47,488 nucleotides of DNA from Pseudonocardia sp. (GTDB lineage: Bacteria; Actinomycetota; Actinomycetes; Mycobacteriales; Pseudonocardiaceae). Made by a program: the position numbers and the translations under genes. Shown here piece after piece: positions 40,564 to 47,488 of the stretch. The stretch's first letter is position 1. The number at the start of each line of letters is the position of its first letter. The stretch covers positions 1 to 47,488 of the forward strand of contig NZ_JAODNI010000230.1 in the NCBI RefSeq assembly GCF_025465255.1, in the 5' to 3' direction. The notes below the pieces were generated by a model. The model searched no databases. It was not told the origin of the DNA and saw only the letters and a program-made list of their open reading frames with translations.

Positions 40564-42858
40564 ATGGGACTCGACGACGAGCGGCTAGGCGTGCTGCGGG
40601 AGATCGAGCAGCGCGTGCTGTGGCTCTCGACCGCCATCATCGACCACGCGAACCGGGTCCGGCCGAACCCGACCGGGCTGAAGGTCGGCGGGCACCAGGC
40701 GTCGAGCGCGTCGCTGGTCACGATCATGACCGCGCTGTGGTTCGAGCACCTGCGCTCCGGGGACCGCGTCTCGGTCAAGCCGCACGCGTCGCCCGTCCTG
40801 CACGCGATCAACCACCTGCTCGACGAGCTGGACGAGTCCTACCTGACGACGCTGCGCGAGTTCGGTGGGCTGCAGAGCTACCCGTCGCGCTCGAAGGACC
40901 CCGATCCCGTCGACTACTCGACGGGCTCGGTCGGCATCGGCGCGACCGCCCCGATCTGGGGCGCGCTGGCCCGGCGCTACGTGACGACGCTCGGCGAGTC
41001 CGTCGGCACCGGACGGCAGTACTCGCTGGTCGGGGACGCGGAGCTGGACGAGGGCGCGGTCTGGGAGGCGATCCTGGACCCGATGGTCAACGACCTGGGC
41101 GAGGTCTGTTGGATCGTCGACCTGAACCGCCAGTCGCTGGACCGGGTCGTCCCGAACATCGGCGCGACGCGGCTGCAGGGCATGTTCGCCGCGGCCGGCT
41201 GGCAGGTGCTGACCGTCAAGTACGGGCGGCTGCTGCACGAGCTCTTCGAACGGCCCGGCGGCGACGCGCTGCGCCGGCGGATCGACGAGATGCCCAACCC
41301 CGAGTACCAGCGGCTCCTGCGCTGCACGCCCGGGCAGATCCGGGACCGTCTTCCGGACTCCGACGAGCTGCAGGCCCTCGTGGACTCCCTCGACGACGAG
41401 ATGCTGCACGCGGCCGTCCGGAACCTCGGCGGACACGACATGCGCGCCGTCGGGGACGCCTTCGAGGCCATCGACGACACCCGGCCGACCGTGATCTTCG
41501 CGTACACGGTGAAGGGCAACGGGCTGGCGTCGGAGGGGCACCCCCAGAACCACTCGTCGCTGCTCTCGGCGGAGCAGATGGGGGAGCTGGCGGAGCGGGT
41601 CGGGATGAGCCTCGACGCGCCGTGGGTCGCGTTCGACGAGGCGACGCCGGCGGGCAAGCTCTGCGGCGAGGTCGCGACGAGGCTGCGGCGCGCGGATCCC
41701 GCGCCCGTCCCGGTGCCGGCGCTGCCCACCGACATCGGCCGGACGCCGTCGGGAAAGGCGACCACGCAGGCCGCGCTCGGGCGCGCGCTCCTGGACCTGA
41801 CCCGTTCCGCGCCCGAGGCCGCCCGGCGGGTGGTGACGCTCTGCCCGGACGTCTCGTCGTCGACCAACCTCGGCGGCTGGGTCAACAAGGTGGGCGTCTG
41901 GTCCCCGGCGGAACGCAAGGACTGGTTCGACGACGACCCCGAGACGATCCTGCACTGGCGCGAGAAGCCGACCGGGCAGCACCTGGAGCTCGGGATCGCC
42001 GAGGGCAACCTGGTCGGGGCGCTGGGCGAGCTCGGCGCGACGTGGTCGCGGTGGGGCCAGCCGCTGCTGCCGATCGGGGTGCTCTACGACCCGTTCGTCG
42101 AGCGCGCGCTCGAGCCCTGGTCGTTCGGGATCTACGCCGGCGGGCAGTCGATCCTGGTCGGGACGCCGTCCGGGGTGTCGCTCGCGCCGGAGGGCGGGGC
42201 GCACCAGTCGATCACCACGCCGTCCGTGGGCCTGGAGCAGCCGGGCTGCATCACCTATGAGCCCGCGTTCGCGATCGACACCGAGTGGACATTGCTGGCG
42301 TCGCTCGGGCGGCTCGGCAAGCCGGACGGGACCTCGGCGTACCTGCGGCTCTCGACCCGCCCGATCGACCAGTCCCTCGCCGCGGTGCCGGCTGATCCCG
42401 CCGCCCGCGAGCGCCGCCGCAAGCAGGTGGTGGCGGGCGCGTACCCGATCCGGCGGTCCTCGTCGGACGGGCCGGCCGTGACGATCGCGGCGATGGGTGC
42501 CGTGGTGCCCGAGGCGTTGGCGGCGGCGGAGCGGCTGGAGGCGCAGGGCACGGCCGTCGACGTCGTGTGCGTGACGAGCCCGGGCCTGCTGTTCGACGCC
42601 GTGCAGGCCCGCGCCGGCAGGGGTTCGGCCGACACCTGGATCCTCGACGCGGCGTTCCCCGGACGCCGGGCCGCACCGCTGGTCACCGTCCTCGACGGCC
42701 ACCCGCACACCCTCGCGTTCCTGGCCGGCATCAACCAGGTGCGGGCGACGCACCTCGGCGTCACGACGTTCGGCCAGTCCGGCGACCTCGAGTCCGTCTA
42801 CCGCCACCACGGCCTCGACGCGGACGCGATCCTCTCCGCCGCCCTCGATCTCCGCTGA
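40564..42858 (+). CDS. AceE/transketolase-like thiamine-diphosphate E1 enzyme
   Basis: 764 residues of the homodimeric 2-oxoacid dehydrogenase E1/transketolase superfamily. The thiamine diphosphate/Mg motif is GDAELDEGAVWEA (near residue 157) through WIVDLNRQSLD. Also visible are GHQASSASLVTIMTALWFEH, YTVKGNGLASEGHPQNHS, the pyrimidine-domain LELGIAEGNLVGALGELG and a transketolase-type C-terminal domain. AceE proteins are usually ~880-920 residues, so this is a shorter relative. No E2 or E3 gene is adjacent. Substrate may be pyruvate or another 2-oxo acid. ATG 40564 has GGGGAGG upstream; GTG 40561 is too close to it. Control by the divergent Lrp-type regulator is likely. Confidence 0.85.
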   Translation: MGLDDERLGVLREIEQRVLWLSTAIIDHANRVRPNPTGLKVGGHQASSASLVTIMTALWFEHLRSGDRVSVKPHASPVLHAINHLLDELDESYLTTLREFGGLQSYPSRSKDPDPVDYSTGSVGIGATAPIWGALARRYVTTLGESVGTGRQYSLVGDAELDEGAVWEAILDPMVNDLGEVCWIVDLNRQSLDRVVPNIGATRLQGMFAAAGWQVLTVKYGRLLHELFERPGGDALRRRIDEMPNPEYQRLLRCTPGQIRDRLPDSDELQALVDSLDDEMLHAAVRNLGGHDMRAVGDAFEAIDDTRPTVIFAYTVKGNGLASEGHPQNHSSLLSAEQMGELAERVGMSLDAPWVAFDEATPAGKLCGEVATRLRRADPAPVPVPALPTDIGRTPSGKATTQAALGRALLDLTRSAPEAARRVVTLCPDVSSSTNLGGWVNKVGVWSPAERKDWFDDDPETILHWREKPTGQHLELGIAEGNLVGALGELGATWSRWGQPLLPIGVLYDPFVERALEPWSFGIYAGGQSILVGTPSGVSLAPEGGAHQSITTPSVGLEQPGCITYEPAFAIDTEWTLLASLGRLGKPDGTSAYLRLSTRPIDQSLAAVPADPAARERRRKQVVAGAYPIRRSSSDGPAVTIAAMGAVVPEALAAAERLEAQGTAVDVVCVTSPGLLFDAVQARAGRGSADTWILDAAFPGRRAAPLVTVLDGHPHTLAFLAGINQVRATHLGVTTFGQSGDLESVYRHHGLDADAILSAALDLR

Positions 42859-42863
42859 CAGCG

Positions 42864-43118
42864 ATGATGTGCGGCGGGCCTCAGCCCGATGAGGGCCCCA
42901 CGAGTCGGCGCGCTGTCTGCCGCTACTCGGCGGCCCTCGGCCGCGTCGACGAGCTGCTCGGGAGCCGCGTCCTCGGCCCCGGCGAGTCGAGCTCTGAGGC
43001 CCCGCGAGCCGCGGACGCCGCCTTCGCCGCGGAGGCCAACGAGCTCGCTGCGCGCGCCGCCGGCCCCGTACGCCGCCCACGAACGCGTCGTGCCCCGTTC
43101 ACGTCGGCGCCCGCCTAG
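42864..43118 (+). CDS. doubtful small ORF
   Basis: 84 residues starting MMCGGPQPDEGPTSRRAVCR five bases after the E1 stop, with no clear ribosome site. The middle (RVDELLGSRVLGPGESSS then FAAEANELAARAAG) has plausible helical composition; the end is Arg/Pro-rich. Its TAG overlaps the TAG of the converging GH53 gene in a CTAG. No family recognised; may be non-coding. It fills the 256-bp spacer in which I see nothing else. Confidence 0.25.
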   Translation: MMCGGPQPDEGPTSRRAVCRYSAALGRVDELLGSRVLGPGESSSEAPRAADAAFAAEANELAARAAGPVRRPRTRRAPFTSAPA

Positions 43119-44302
43119 GGGCGGAACGCCGCGAGCGAGGGCAGCCCGTTGCCCTGCCGGTCGAACATGGTGAGGTTGCCGAACGGGTTGTCCTCGCCGT
43201 CGGCCCAGCCCACGCCGGGCAGCCAAGCCGGCTCCCACGCCACGAAGCCCAGGCCGCGACTGCCGGGAACCTGTTGCAGGACCCCTCGCAGTGCCTCGAA
43301 GTACGCGGCCTGTCCCTGCGGCGTCGCCGGGAACCGGTCCCCGTCCGGGAGCTGGTCGGCGCGGGCCGCGTGGTAGGTGACCCCGTCGCCGGTGGGCAGC
43401 ACCCAGGGGTAGGACGTCTCGACGACCACGATGTCCCTGCCGTACCGGATCGCGAGGTCACCGAGGGTCTGCTGCAGCGACACGAGAGGCCCGTGCCAGA
43501 ACGGGTAGTAGGACAACCCGATGAGGTCGAAGTCCACCCCCGCCTCCACGATGTGGTCGAAGAAGTAGCGTGCTCCGCCCTGGTCGCCACCCCGATCGAT
43601 ATGGATCACCGTGTGGAGCGGGCCGGTCGCCGCCTCGCGCGCGCCGTCCAGCCCGGCGCGAAGCAGTTGGATGAAGCCGTCCCAGTGCTCGTGCCGGTCG
43701 CCGTAGACCTGCCCCAGCGGCCACAACATCCCGCAGGTCACCTCGTTGCCGATCTGCACCGTCTGCACGGGGGTGCCCTGCTCGGCGAACGCGGCGACCG
43801 CCCCGCGGGTGTAGGACCGCACCGTGGCGGTCAGCTCACTCAGGTCCTGCGACGCCCAGGACGTCGGAGTGGCCTGGTTGAACCGGTCGGCCCAGAAGTC
43901 GGAGTAGTGCAGGTCGAGCAACACCCCCTGGCCCGACGCATGCGCGCGACGGGCGAGCGTGAGCGCCGAGCCGAGGTCGCTGTATCCCCTGGGCGGATCC
44001 ACCCAGGCCCGCACCCGGACGAGGTTCGCACCGCGCGCAGCCAGCAGCCGTTCGACCGGCTGGTCCGGACCGCCGTCCCGGAACGTGCTGCCCGTGGCCT
44101 CCTGCTGCAGGAGGAACGAGAGGTCGGCGCCCCGGATCGCGGGCAGGGTCGGGCCGGCGGACGCGAAGGGCGTTCCCCCAGGGGTCGTCCCCGTGCACGC
44201 CGGGACGAGCGCCGCCGGCGGCAGCAGGGACATGGCCGACAACAGTCGTCGCCGCGACAGCACACGCGGCTGGGGATCCGACCGGGCGTCACCCCGGGTC
44301 AT
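43115..44302 (-). CDS. GH53 endo-beta-1,4-galactanase, Tat-exported
   Basis: Hydrolyses beta-1,4-galactan (arabinogalactan type I) as an endo-enzyme; secreted. 395 residues from ATG 44302. N-terminus has a twin-arginine signal (LSRRRLLSAMSLLPPAALVP) followed by a Cys, so possibly a lipoprotein. TIM barrel from IRGADLSFLLQQE. GH53 motifs: RVRAWVDPPRGYSDLGSAL, LDLHYSDFWAD, acid/base Glu 187 in QIGNEV, LIGLSYYPFWHGPL and nucleophile Glu 295 in VVETSYPW, WEPAW near the end. Arranged head-to-head with a second GH53 gene. Its neighbours are polysaccharide-synthesis genes, so it may trim or release an own exopolysaccharide rather than digest plant galactan. Confidence 0.93.
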   Translation of the reverse strand: MTRGDARSDPQPRVLSRRRLLSAMSLLPPAALVPACTGTTPGGTPFASAGPTLPAIRGADLSFLLQQEATGSTFRDGGPDQPVERLLAARGANLVRVRAWVDPPRGYSDLGSALTLARRAHASGQGVLLDLHYSDFWADRFNQATPTSWASQDLSELTATVRSYTRGAVAAFAEQGTPVQTVQIGNEVTCGMLWPLGQVYGDRHEHWDGFIQLLRAGLDGAREAATGPLHTVIHIDRGGDQGGARYFFDHIVEAGVDFDLIGLSYYPFWHGPLVSLQQTLGDLAIRYGRDIVVVETSYPWVLPTGDGVTYHAARADQLPDGDRFPATPQGQAAYFEALRGVLQQVPGSRGLGFVAWEPAWLPGVGWADGEDNPFGNLTMFDRQGNGLPSLAAFRP

Positions 44303-44316
44303 GGCGGCGACCCGCG

Positions 44317-45504
44317 GTGCGGTTCCACGCTCGGCCCGCGGCCTGGTGCGGGGCCGCCGCCCGCGGGAGACTCGAGGGGCGTCACCCGCGTGACGATCGT
44401 GCATCTGTCCGTCCGAGCGGATCGAGGTCCGTCCTGAGCGAGTCCCGGAGCCTGCGGGTCCGAGGAGCGGATCTGTCGTTCACGCTGCTCGAGGAGAGGG
44501 TCGGGAACACCACCAGAGACGACGGGCCGGACGAACCGGTCGAGCGGATCATCGCGCGGCACGGCGCGAACCACGTCCGGCTGAGGATCTGGGTGGACCC
44601 GATCCCGGGCTGGAGCGACCTCGGCTCCGCTCTGGTACTGGCGCGGCGGGCGCGGGAGGCCGGCCTGCATCTCCTCGTCGACCTGCACTACTCCGACACC
44701 TGGGCCGACCCGGCGAACCAGAGCATCCCGGCGGCGTGGCGGGGCCAGCCGCTCGGCACCCTCGCGGAGTCCGTGCGCAGCTACACGCGCGACGTCGTCG
44801 CGCGGTTCGCCGAACAGGGCACACCGGTGAGCATGCTCCAAATCGGCAACGAGATCGCCGGCGGATTCCTGTGGCCGATCGGGCGGATCGGGCATCCGGA
44901 CGGCGATTCCTGGTCCGGGTTCACGACGCTGCTGCGCGCCGGGATCACGGGCGCCCTCGCCGGCGCGCTGGACGCCCACCGACCCACGATCATGATCCAC
45001 ACAGAGTGCGGTGGCGACAACGTCAGAGCCCGCCGGTTCTACGACCGGCTCCTCGCCGAGGACATCCGCTTCGACGTCATCGGCCTGTCCTACTACCCGT
45101 TCTGGCACGGCCCGCTCGCCGGTCTGCAGAGCAACGTCGCGAGTCTCGCCGCGCGGTACGACAAGGACATCGTCATCGCCGAGACCTCCTACCCGTGGAC
45201 GTTGGAAAATCCGCGCGGCCAGCCCGATCGGTTCTGCACGGGCGAGGAACAGTTGCCGGACGCCGAGACGTACCCGGCCACGGCGGACGGGCAGGCGGCG
45301 TACTTCGAGGCGCTCCGCGCGGTCCTGCAGCAGGTCCCCGGCGGCCGGGGCCTCGGGTTCTTCGTGTGGGAACCCGCCTGGCTCGACGGGGTCGGTTGGG
45401 GGCCGGGCTCTCCCAACCCGTACGCCAACCTCACGTTGTTCGACGATCACGGCTGCGCGCTGCCCGCTCTGCGGACCTTCCGGCCCCCGAGCCGTGAGTG
45501 GTGA
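44317..45504 (+). CDS. second GH53 endo-beta-1,4-galactanase-like protein, no signal peptide
   Basis: About 395 residues if started at GTG 44317; the barrel begins near residue 47 at VRGADLSFTLLEER. It is clearly paralogous to the neighbouring GH53 along the whole length. Catalytic residues are kept: Glu 179 in QIGNEI and Glu 289 in IAETSYPW, with GLSYYPFWHGPL and WEPAW. The 45-residue N-terminus is Arg-rich without a hydrophobic segment, and GTG 44317 is the only usable start before the domain. The protein therefore appears not to be exported by a normal signal, in contrast to its twin. Either the 5' end was lost on duplication/inversion or it works inside the cell. The two starts are 14 bp apart, so each promoter must lie inside the other gene. 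Confidence 0.85.
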   Translation: MRFHARPAAWCGAAARGRLEGRHPRDDRASVRPSGSRSVLSESRSLRVRGADLSFTLLEERVGNTTRDDGPDEPVERIIARHGANHVRLRIWVDPIPGWSDLGSALVLARRAREAGLHLLVDLHYSDTWADPANQSIPAAWRGQPLGTLAESVRSYTRDVVARFAEQGTPVSMLQIGNEIAGGFLWPIGRIGHPDGDSWSGFTTLLRAGITGALAGALDAHRPTIMIHTECGGDNVRARRFYDRLLAEDIRFDVIGLSYYPFWHGPLAGLQSNVASLAARYDKDIVIAETSYPWTLENPRGQPDRFCTGEEQLPDAETYPATADGQAAYFEALRAVLQQVPGGRGLGFFVWEPAWLDGVGWGPGSPNPYANLTLFDDHGCALPALRTFRPPSREW

Positions 45505-45529
45505 TCAGCTACGTCGACGGTCCAGGAGC

Positions 45530-47287
45530 TCACGCTGTCAGGGCCTCCACGATGAGTCCCGCCGAGCTCATCGCGGTCACAGTCACGAGAACCGTCAACG
45601 AGAGAACCGTGATGAGCGCCCGGCCGCGGGCCTGCAGCGTCTGCAGAAGCGGCACTCCGGACCGAGTGACGGAGTACACGTCATGGGCCAGGAGAACGAC
45701 GAGCATCAACCAGAACAGCACTGCGCCCTTGAGCGCAAAGAACAGGTACCCCTGCGATGGTCCTCCGCCGTAGACACCGAGGTAGAACCAGCACGCGCCC
45801 AGCGGTAACCCGACGAGTGCGACGTATGGCACGAGGACGGAGAGGGGAAAGCGAGGAATCCCCTTCGCGCCCATGCCCTTCACCGTGATCATGTACGGCT
45901 TCCTGACGCGGAACACCACTTGGATGAACGCGCTGAGCACGACCACCCATCGTGCCAGATGCAGGAGGACGCCCCGCCAGGAAAGCCTGAGATTCTGCGG
46001 GAACTGCCATTGGCGGCTCCAGAACCATGTCGCGCTCGCCGCAAACGACACCGGAAGGATGTGGGCAAGGAATGCCCAGTAGTTCACGTTCGCGATCGGG
46101 TCGTCCAACACCAGGGTGATGAGTGGGGCAGTGAAGAGCACCAGCATCGACAACGACCAGAAGGTGTACCAGGTCTGCACGAAGAGGAACTGCAGGCCTC
46201 GGCGAGGCGTGTACTCGCGGATCAGTCGGGGTGTGTGCGAGAACAGTACCTGGATCATCGAGTATGCCCATGCGAACTGCTGGGCGAGGTAGGTCTTGAA
46301 GTCCTCGGGCCCGTCACCCGTCGCCAGGATCTCCGGCATGTAGACGCCTTCGTAGCCTTCCGCCGCGAGACACACCGTATCGAGATGATCCTCGGCGCGG
46401 GTGGGCTGGAAGCCGCCGATCGATTGAATCGCCTTCACGTCGTAGGTGCAGTGGCTACCGATGATGAAGGGGGTGCGACTGAAGCCGAAGAAGCCCATCT
46501 GCAGCGGACCCTGGAGGACGAGCTCCTGTTCGGACGAGCCACGGGCGGTCCACTGCTCGTGGTTGCCGTAGACGCTCGGGGCCTGTACCCATGCGACGGC
46601 CGGGTCGACGAAATAGCCGAGGACCTGATCCAGGTAGGCAGGAACCGGCTCGTGATCGATGTCGAGCTGGGTGAAGTGCGAGTACGCTCCACCGAAGGCG
46701 TCGAGCCAGCTGTTCACGTTGCCGGCTTTGGTCTTCGCGGCGAAGGGGGCCTGCGGTTGGTTCCACGCGAGGACCTGCTCCGCGCCCCATGTGGCCACGT
46801 CGTGCCGAGAGAAGTAGTTGAGCCCGAGCTCGGCCGCGAGCTTTGCGATCTCGGGTGAGTGCTCCTTGTCGACCAGAATCCAGCTGTCGTGCGGATAGCG
46901 GATTCGCTTCATCGCAAGCATCTGGCGCTTCACGATCTCGACGGACTCGGCCCCCGGAACCGTGAGACTGATCACTGCGACCCGTTGGAGGATGCCCTTC
47001 TCATGGGCTCGTGCCACGCCGACGGGCACTGGATGACGCATCCGACCGAGGAAGAACAGGTACGCCGACGGCAAGAGCGTGAACACGTAGAACATGGCCA
47101 GCGAGAGGATGACGAAGAGCGTCACATCCCCGACATTTCCCGCCTGCGTCCACCAGATCCAGTAGTAGGCGTTCAATATCACCCAGATGGCGACGATGAT
47201 CCGGTACCACCGCTGCTGGCCCCGATTCATCACCTTCTCGAGTTTAATGCGATCGTGAAGTGGGACTGTGACTTCTGTCGTTGACAC
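45530..47287 (-). CDS. membrane GT2 polysaccharide synthase (cellulose-synthase-like)
   Basis: 585 residues. Two N-terminal membrane helices (residues ~28-48, ~55-80), a cytoplasmic GT-A domain (~90-340) and about six C-terminal helices, the layout of processive BcsA/HasA-type synthases. GT2 residues: ILVDKEHS, DIDHEPVPAYLD (metal-site DxD near 207), TRAEDHLD (TED-like, near 299) and QQFAWAYSM near 336, where the usual Q(Q/R)xRW arginine is Ala. No PilZ domain. Should polymerise a nucleotide sugar and export the chain. Coding GC is about 60-65% by eye against >70% around it, suggesting acquisition by transfer. GTG 47287 has GAGGAAAG upstream. Follows a UDP-glucose dehydrogenase-like gene on the same strand. 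Confidence 0.9.
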   Translation of the reverse strand: MSTTEVTVPLHDRIKLEKVMNRGQQRWYRIIVAIWVILNAYYWIWWTQAGNVGDVTLFVILSLAMFYVFTLLPSAYLFFLGRMRHPVPVGVARAHEKGILQRVAVISLTVPGAESVEIVKRQMLAMKRIRYPHDSWILVDKEHSPEIAKLAAELGLNYFSRHDVATWGAEQVLAWNQPQAPFAAKTKAGNVNSWLDAFGGAYSHFTQLDIDHEPVPAYLDQVLGYFVDPAVAWVQAPSVYGNHEQWTARGSSEQELVLQGPLQMGFFGFSRTPFIIGSHCTYDVKAIQSIGGFQPTRAEDHLDTVCLAAEGYEGVYMPEILATGDGPEDFKTYLAQQFAWAYSMIQVLFSHTPRLIREYTPRRGLQFLFVQTWYTFWSLSMLVLFTAPLITLVLDDPIANVNYWAFLAHILPVSFAASATWFWSRQWQFPQNLRLSWRGVLLHLARWVVVLSAFIQVVFRVRKPYMITVKGMGAKGIPRFPLSVLVPYVALVGLPLGACWFYLGVYGGGPSQGYLFFALKGAVLFWLMLVVLLAHDVYSVTRSGVPLLQTLQARGRALITVLSLTVLVTVTAMSSAGLIVEALTA

Positions 47288-47365
47288 GGATTCTACTTTC
47301 CTCGGTCAGAGCAATCGGCATGCAAGGGCGGGCTCGTCCTGCGCGGCGATACGTTCGTGTCGGTC

Positions 47366-47488
47366 TCAGTGGTGGGAGCGGCCGAGTGCGCGCACGGTCC
47401 AACCGGCCCGGCGCCACTGCGGCACGTCGAGCGCGTTGCGTCCGTCGAGGATCCGCGGTGTGCGTACGACTGCGGTGAGCTGTGCCGG
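47366..47488 (-). CDS. UDP-glucose/GDP-mannose dehydrogenase family, C-terminal fragment (edge)
   Basis: The last 40 codons of a gene entering from beyond the window: VVRTPRILDGRNALDVPQWR then RAGWTVRALGRSHH and TGA. The pattern PRILDGRN-LD-x-x-W-RAGW-x-ALGR is the conserved C-terminal end of UDP-glucose 6-dehydrogenases. It would make UDP-glucuronate, a precursor for acidic polysaccharides. The stop is 78 bp upstream of the GT2 synthase start on the same strand, so one operon is likely. Only the tail is visible, so the exact nucleotide sugar is not certain. Confidence 0.75.
   Translation of the reverse strand, partial: PAQLTAVVRTPRILDGRNALDVPQWRRAGWTVRALGRSHH

Noticed and set aside
47281..47478. 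Plus-strand ORF at the right edge
   Set aside because: Antisense to the UDP-glucose dehydrogenase tail, which has a clear conserved C-terminal pattern.
1..47488. CRISPR array, tRNA, rRNA, insertion sequence or prophage
   Set aside because: No regularly spaced direct repeats, tRNA-like cloverleaf, transposase or integrase motif was recognised on either strand.

Overview
The window is very GC-rich bacterial DNA with dense, short-spaced genes, many GTG starts and GTGA/TTGA stop-start overlaps. FadE-type acyl-CoA enzymes, a DUF3152 lipoprotein, an MSMEG_6728-like protein and a DinB3-like polymerase point to an actinomycete. I favour a Pseudonocardiales member, but there is no rRNA or other marker to prove it. 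No tRNA, rRNA, CRISPR array, transposase or integrase was recognised.

Layout. (1) 1-6001 (+): an acyl-CoA catabolic operon whose 5' end is outside the window. It encodes an acyl-CoA dehydrogenase, a biotin-dependent carboxylase beta subunit, an acetyl-CoA-synthetase-like ligase, a MaoC hydratase and a CitE-like lyase, followed by an internally deleted luciferase-like oxidoreductase. Gene content resembles the mycobacterial leucine/itaconate degradation locus. (2) 6119-12480: an NlpC/P60 wall hydrolase, an azoreductase remnant, a CaiB/BaiF CoA-transferase, a 60-residue protein with a duplicated GYDxAHE motif, a DUF3152 lipoprotein and ilvD. (3) 12687-20557: a CDP-glycerol-transferase-like protein, a PanE-like reductase, a carboxymuconolactone decarboxylase-like protein, a small HTH protein, an MSMEG_6728-like protein, a Vps62-like membrane protein and an M13 peptidase. 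(4) 20770-28047 (+): two large helicases (a UPF1-like SF1 enzyme with a long coiled-coil insertion, and a PLD/SF2/DUF3427 enzyme) followed by an EcsC-family protein. (5) 28077-37853: a double VOC protein, DinB, two small unknown proteins, a GntR regulator with an MFS transporter, a quinone oxidoreductase, a large unknown protein and a BCCT transporter. (6) 38095-42858: a serine hydrolase, a broken lemA, and an Lrp/AsnC regulator divergent from an AceE/transketolase-like E1 enzyme. (7) 43115-47488: two head-to-head GH53 endo-beta-1,4-galactanases beside a membrane GT2 polysaccharide synthase of visibly lower GC and the C-terminus of a UDP-glucose dehydrogenase-like enzyme.

The most interesting candidates are the GT2/UGDH/double-GH53 polysaccharide locus, the two-helicase block, the small double-motif protein and the rearranged leucine/itaconate operon. 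At least four gene remnants (LLM oxidoreductase, azoreductase, LemA, probably a TetR tail) show recent gene decay. Several perfect or near-perfect hairpins mark gene ends, and one 18-bp palindrome and one GntR-type operator look regulatory. All functional statements rest on motif recognition by eye; no database search was run.
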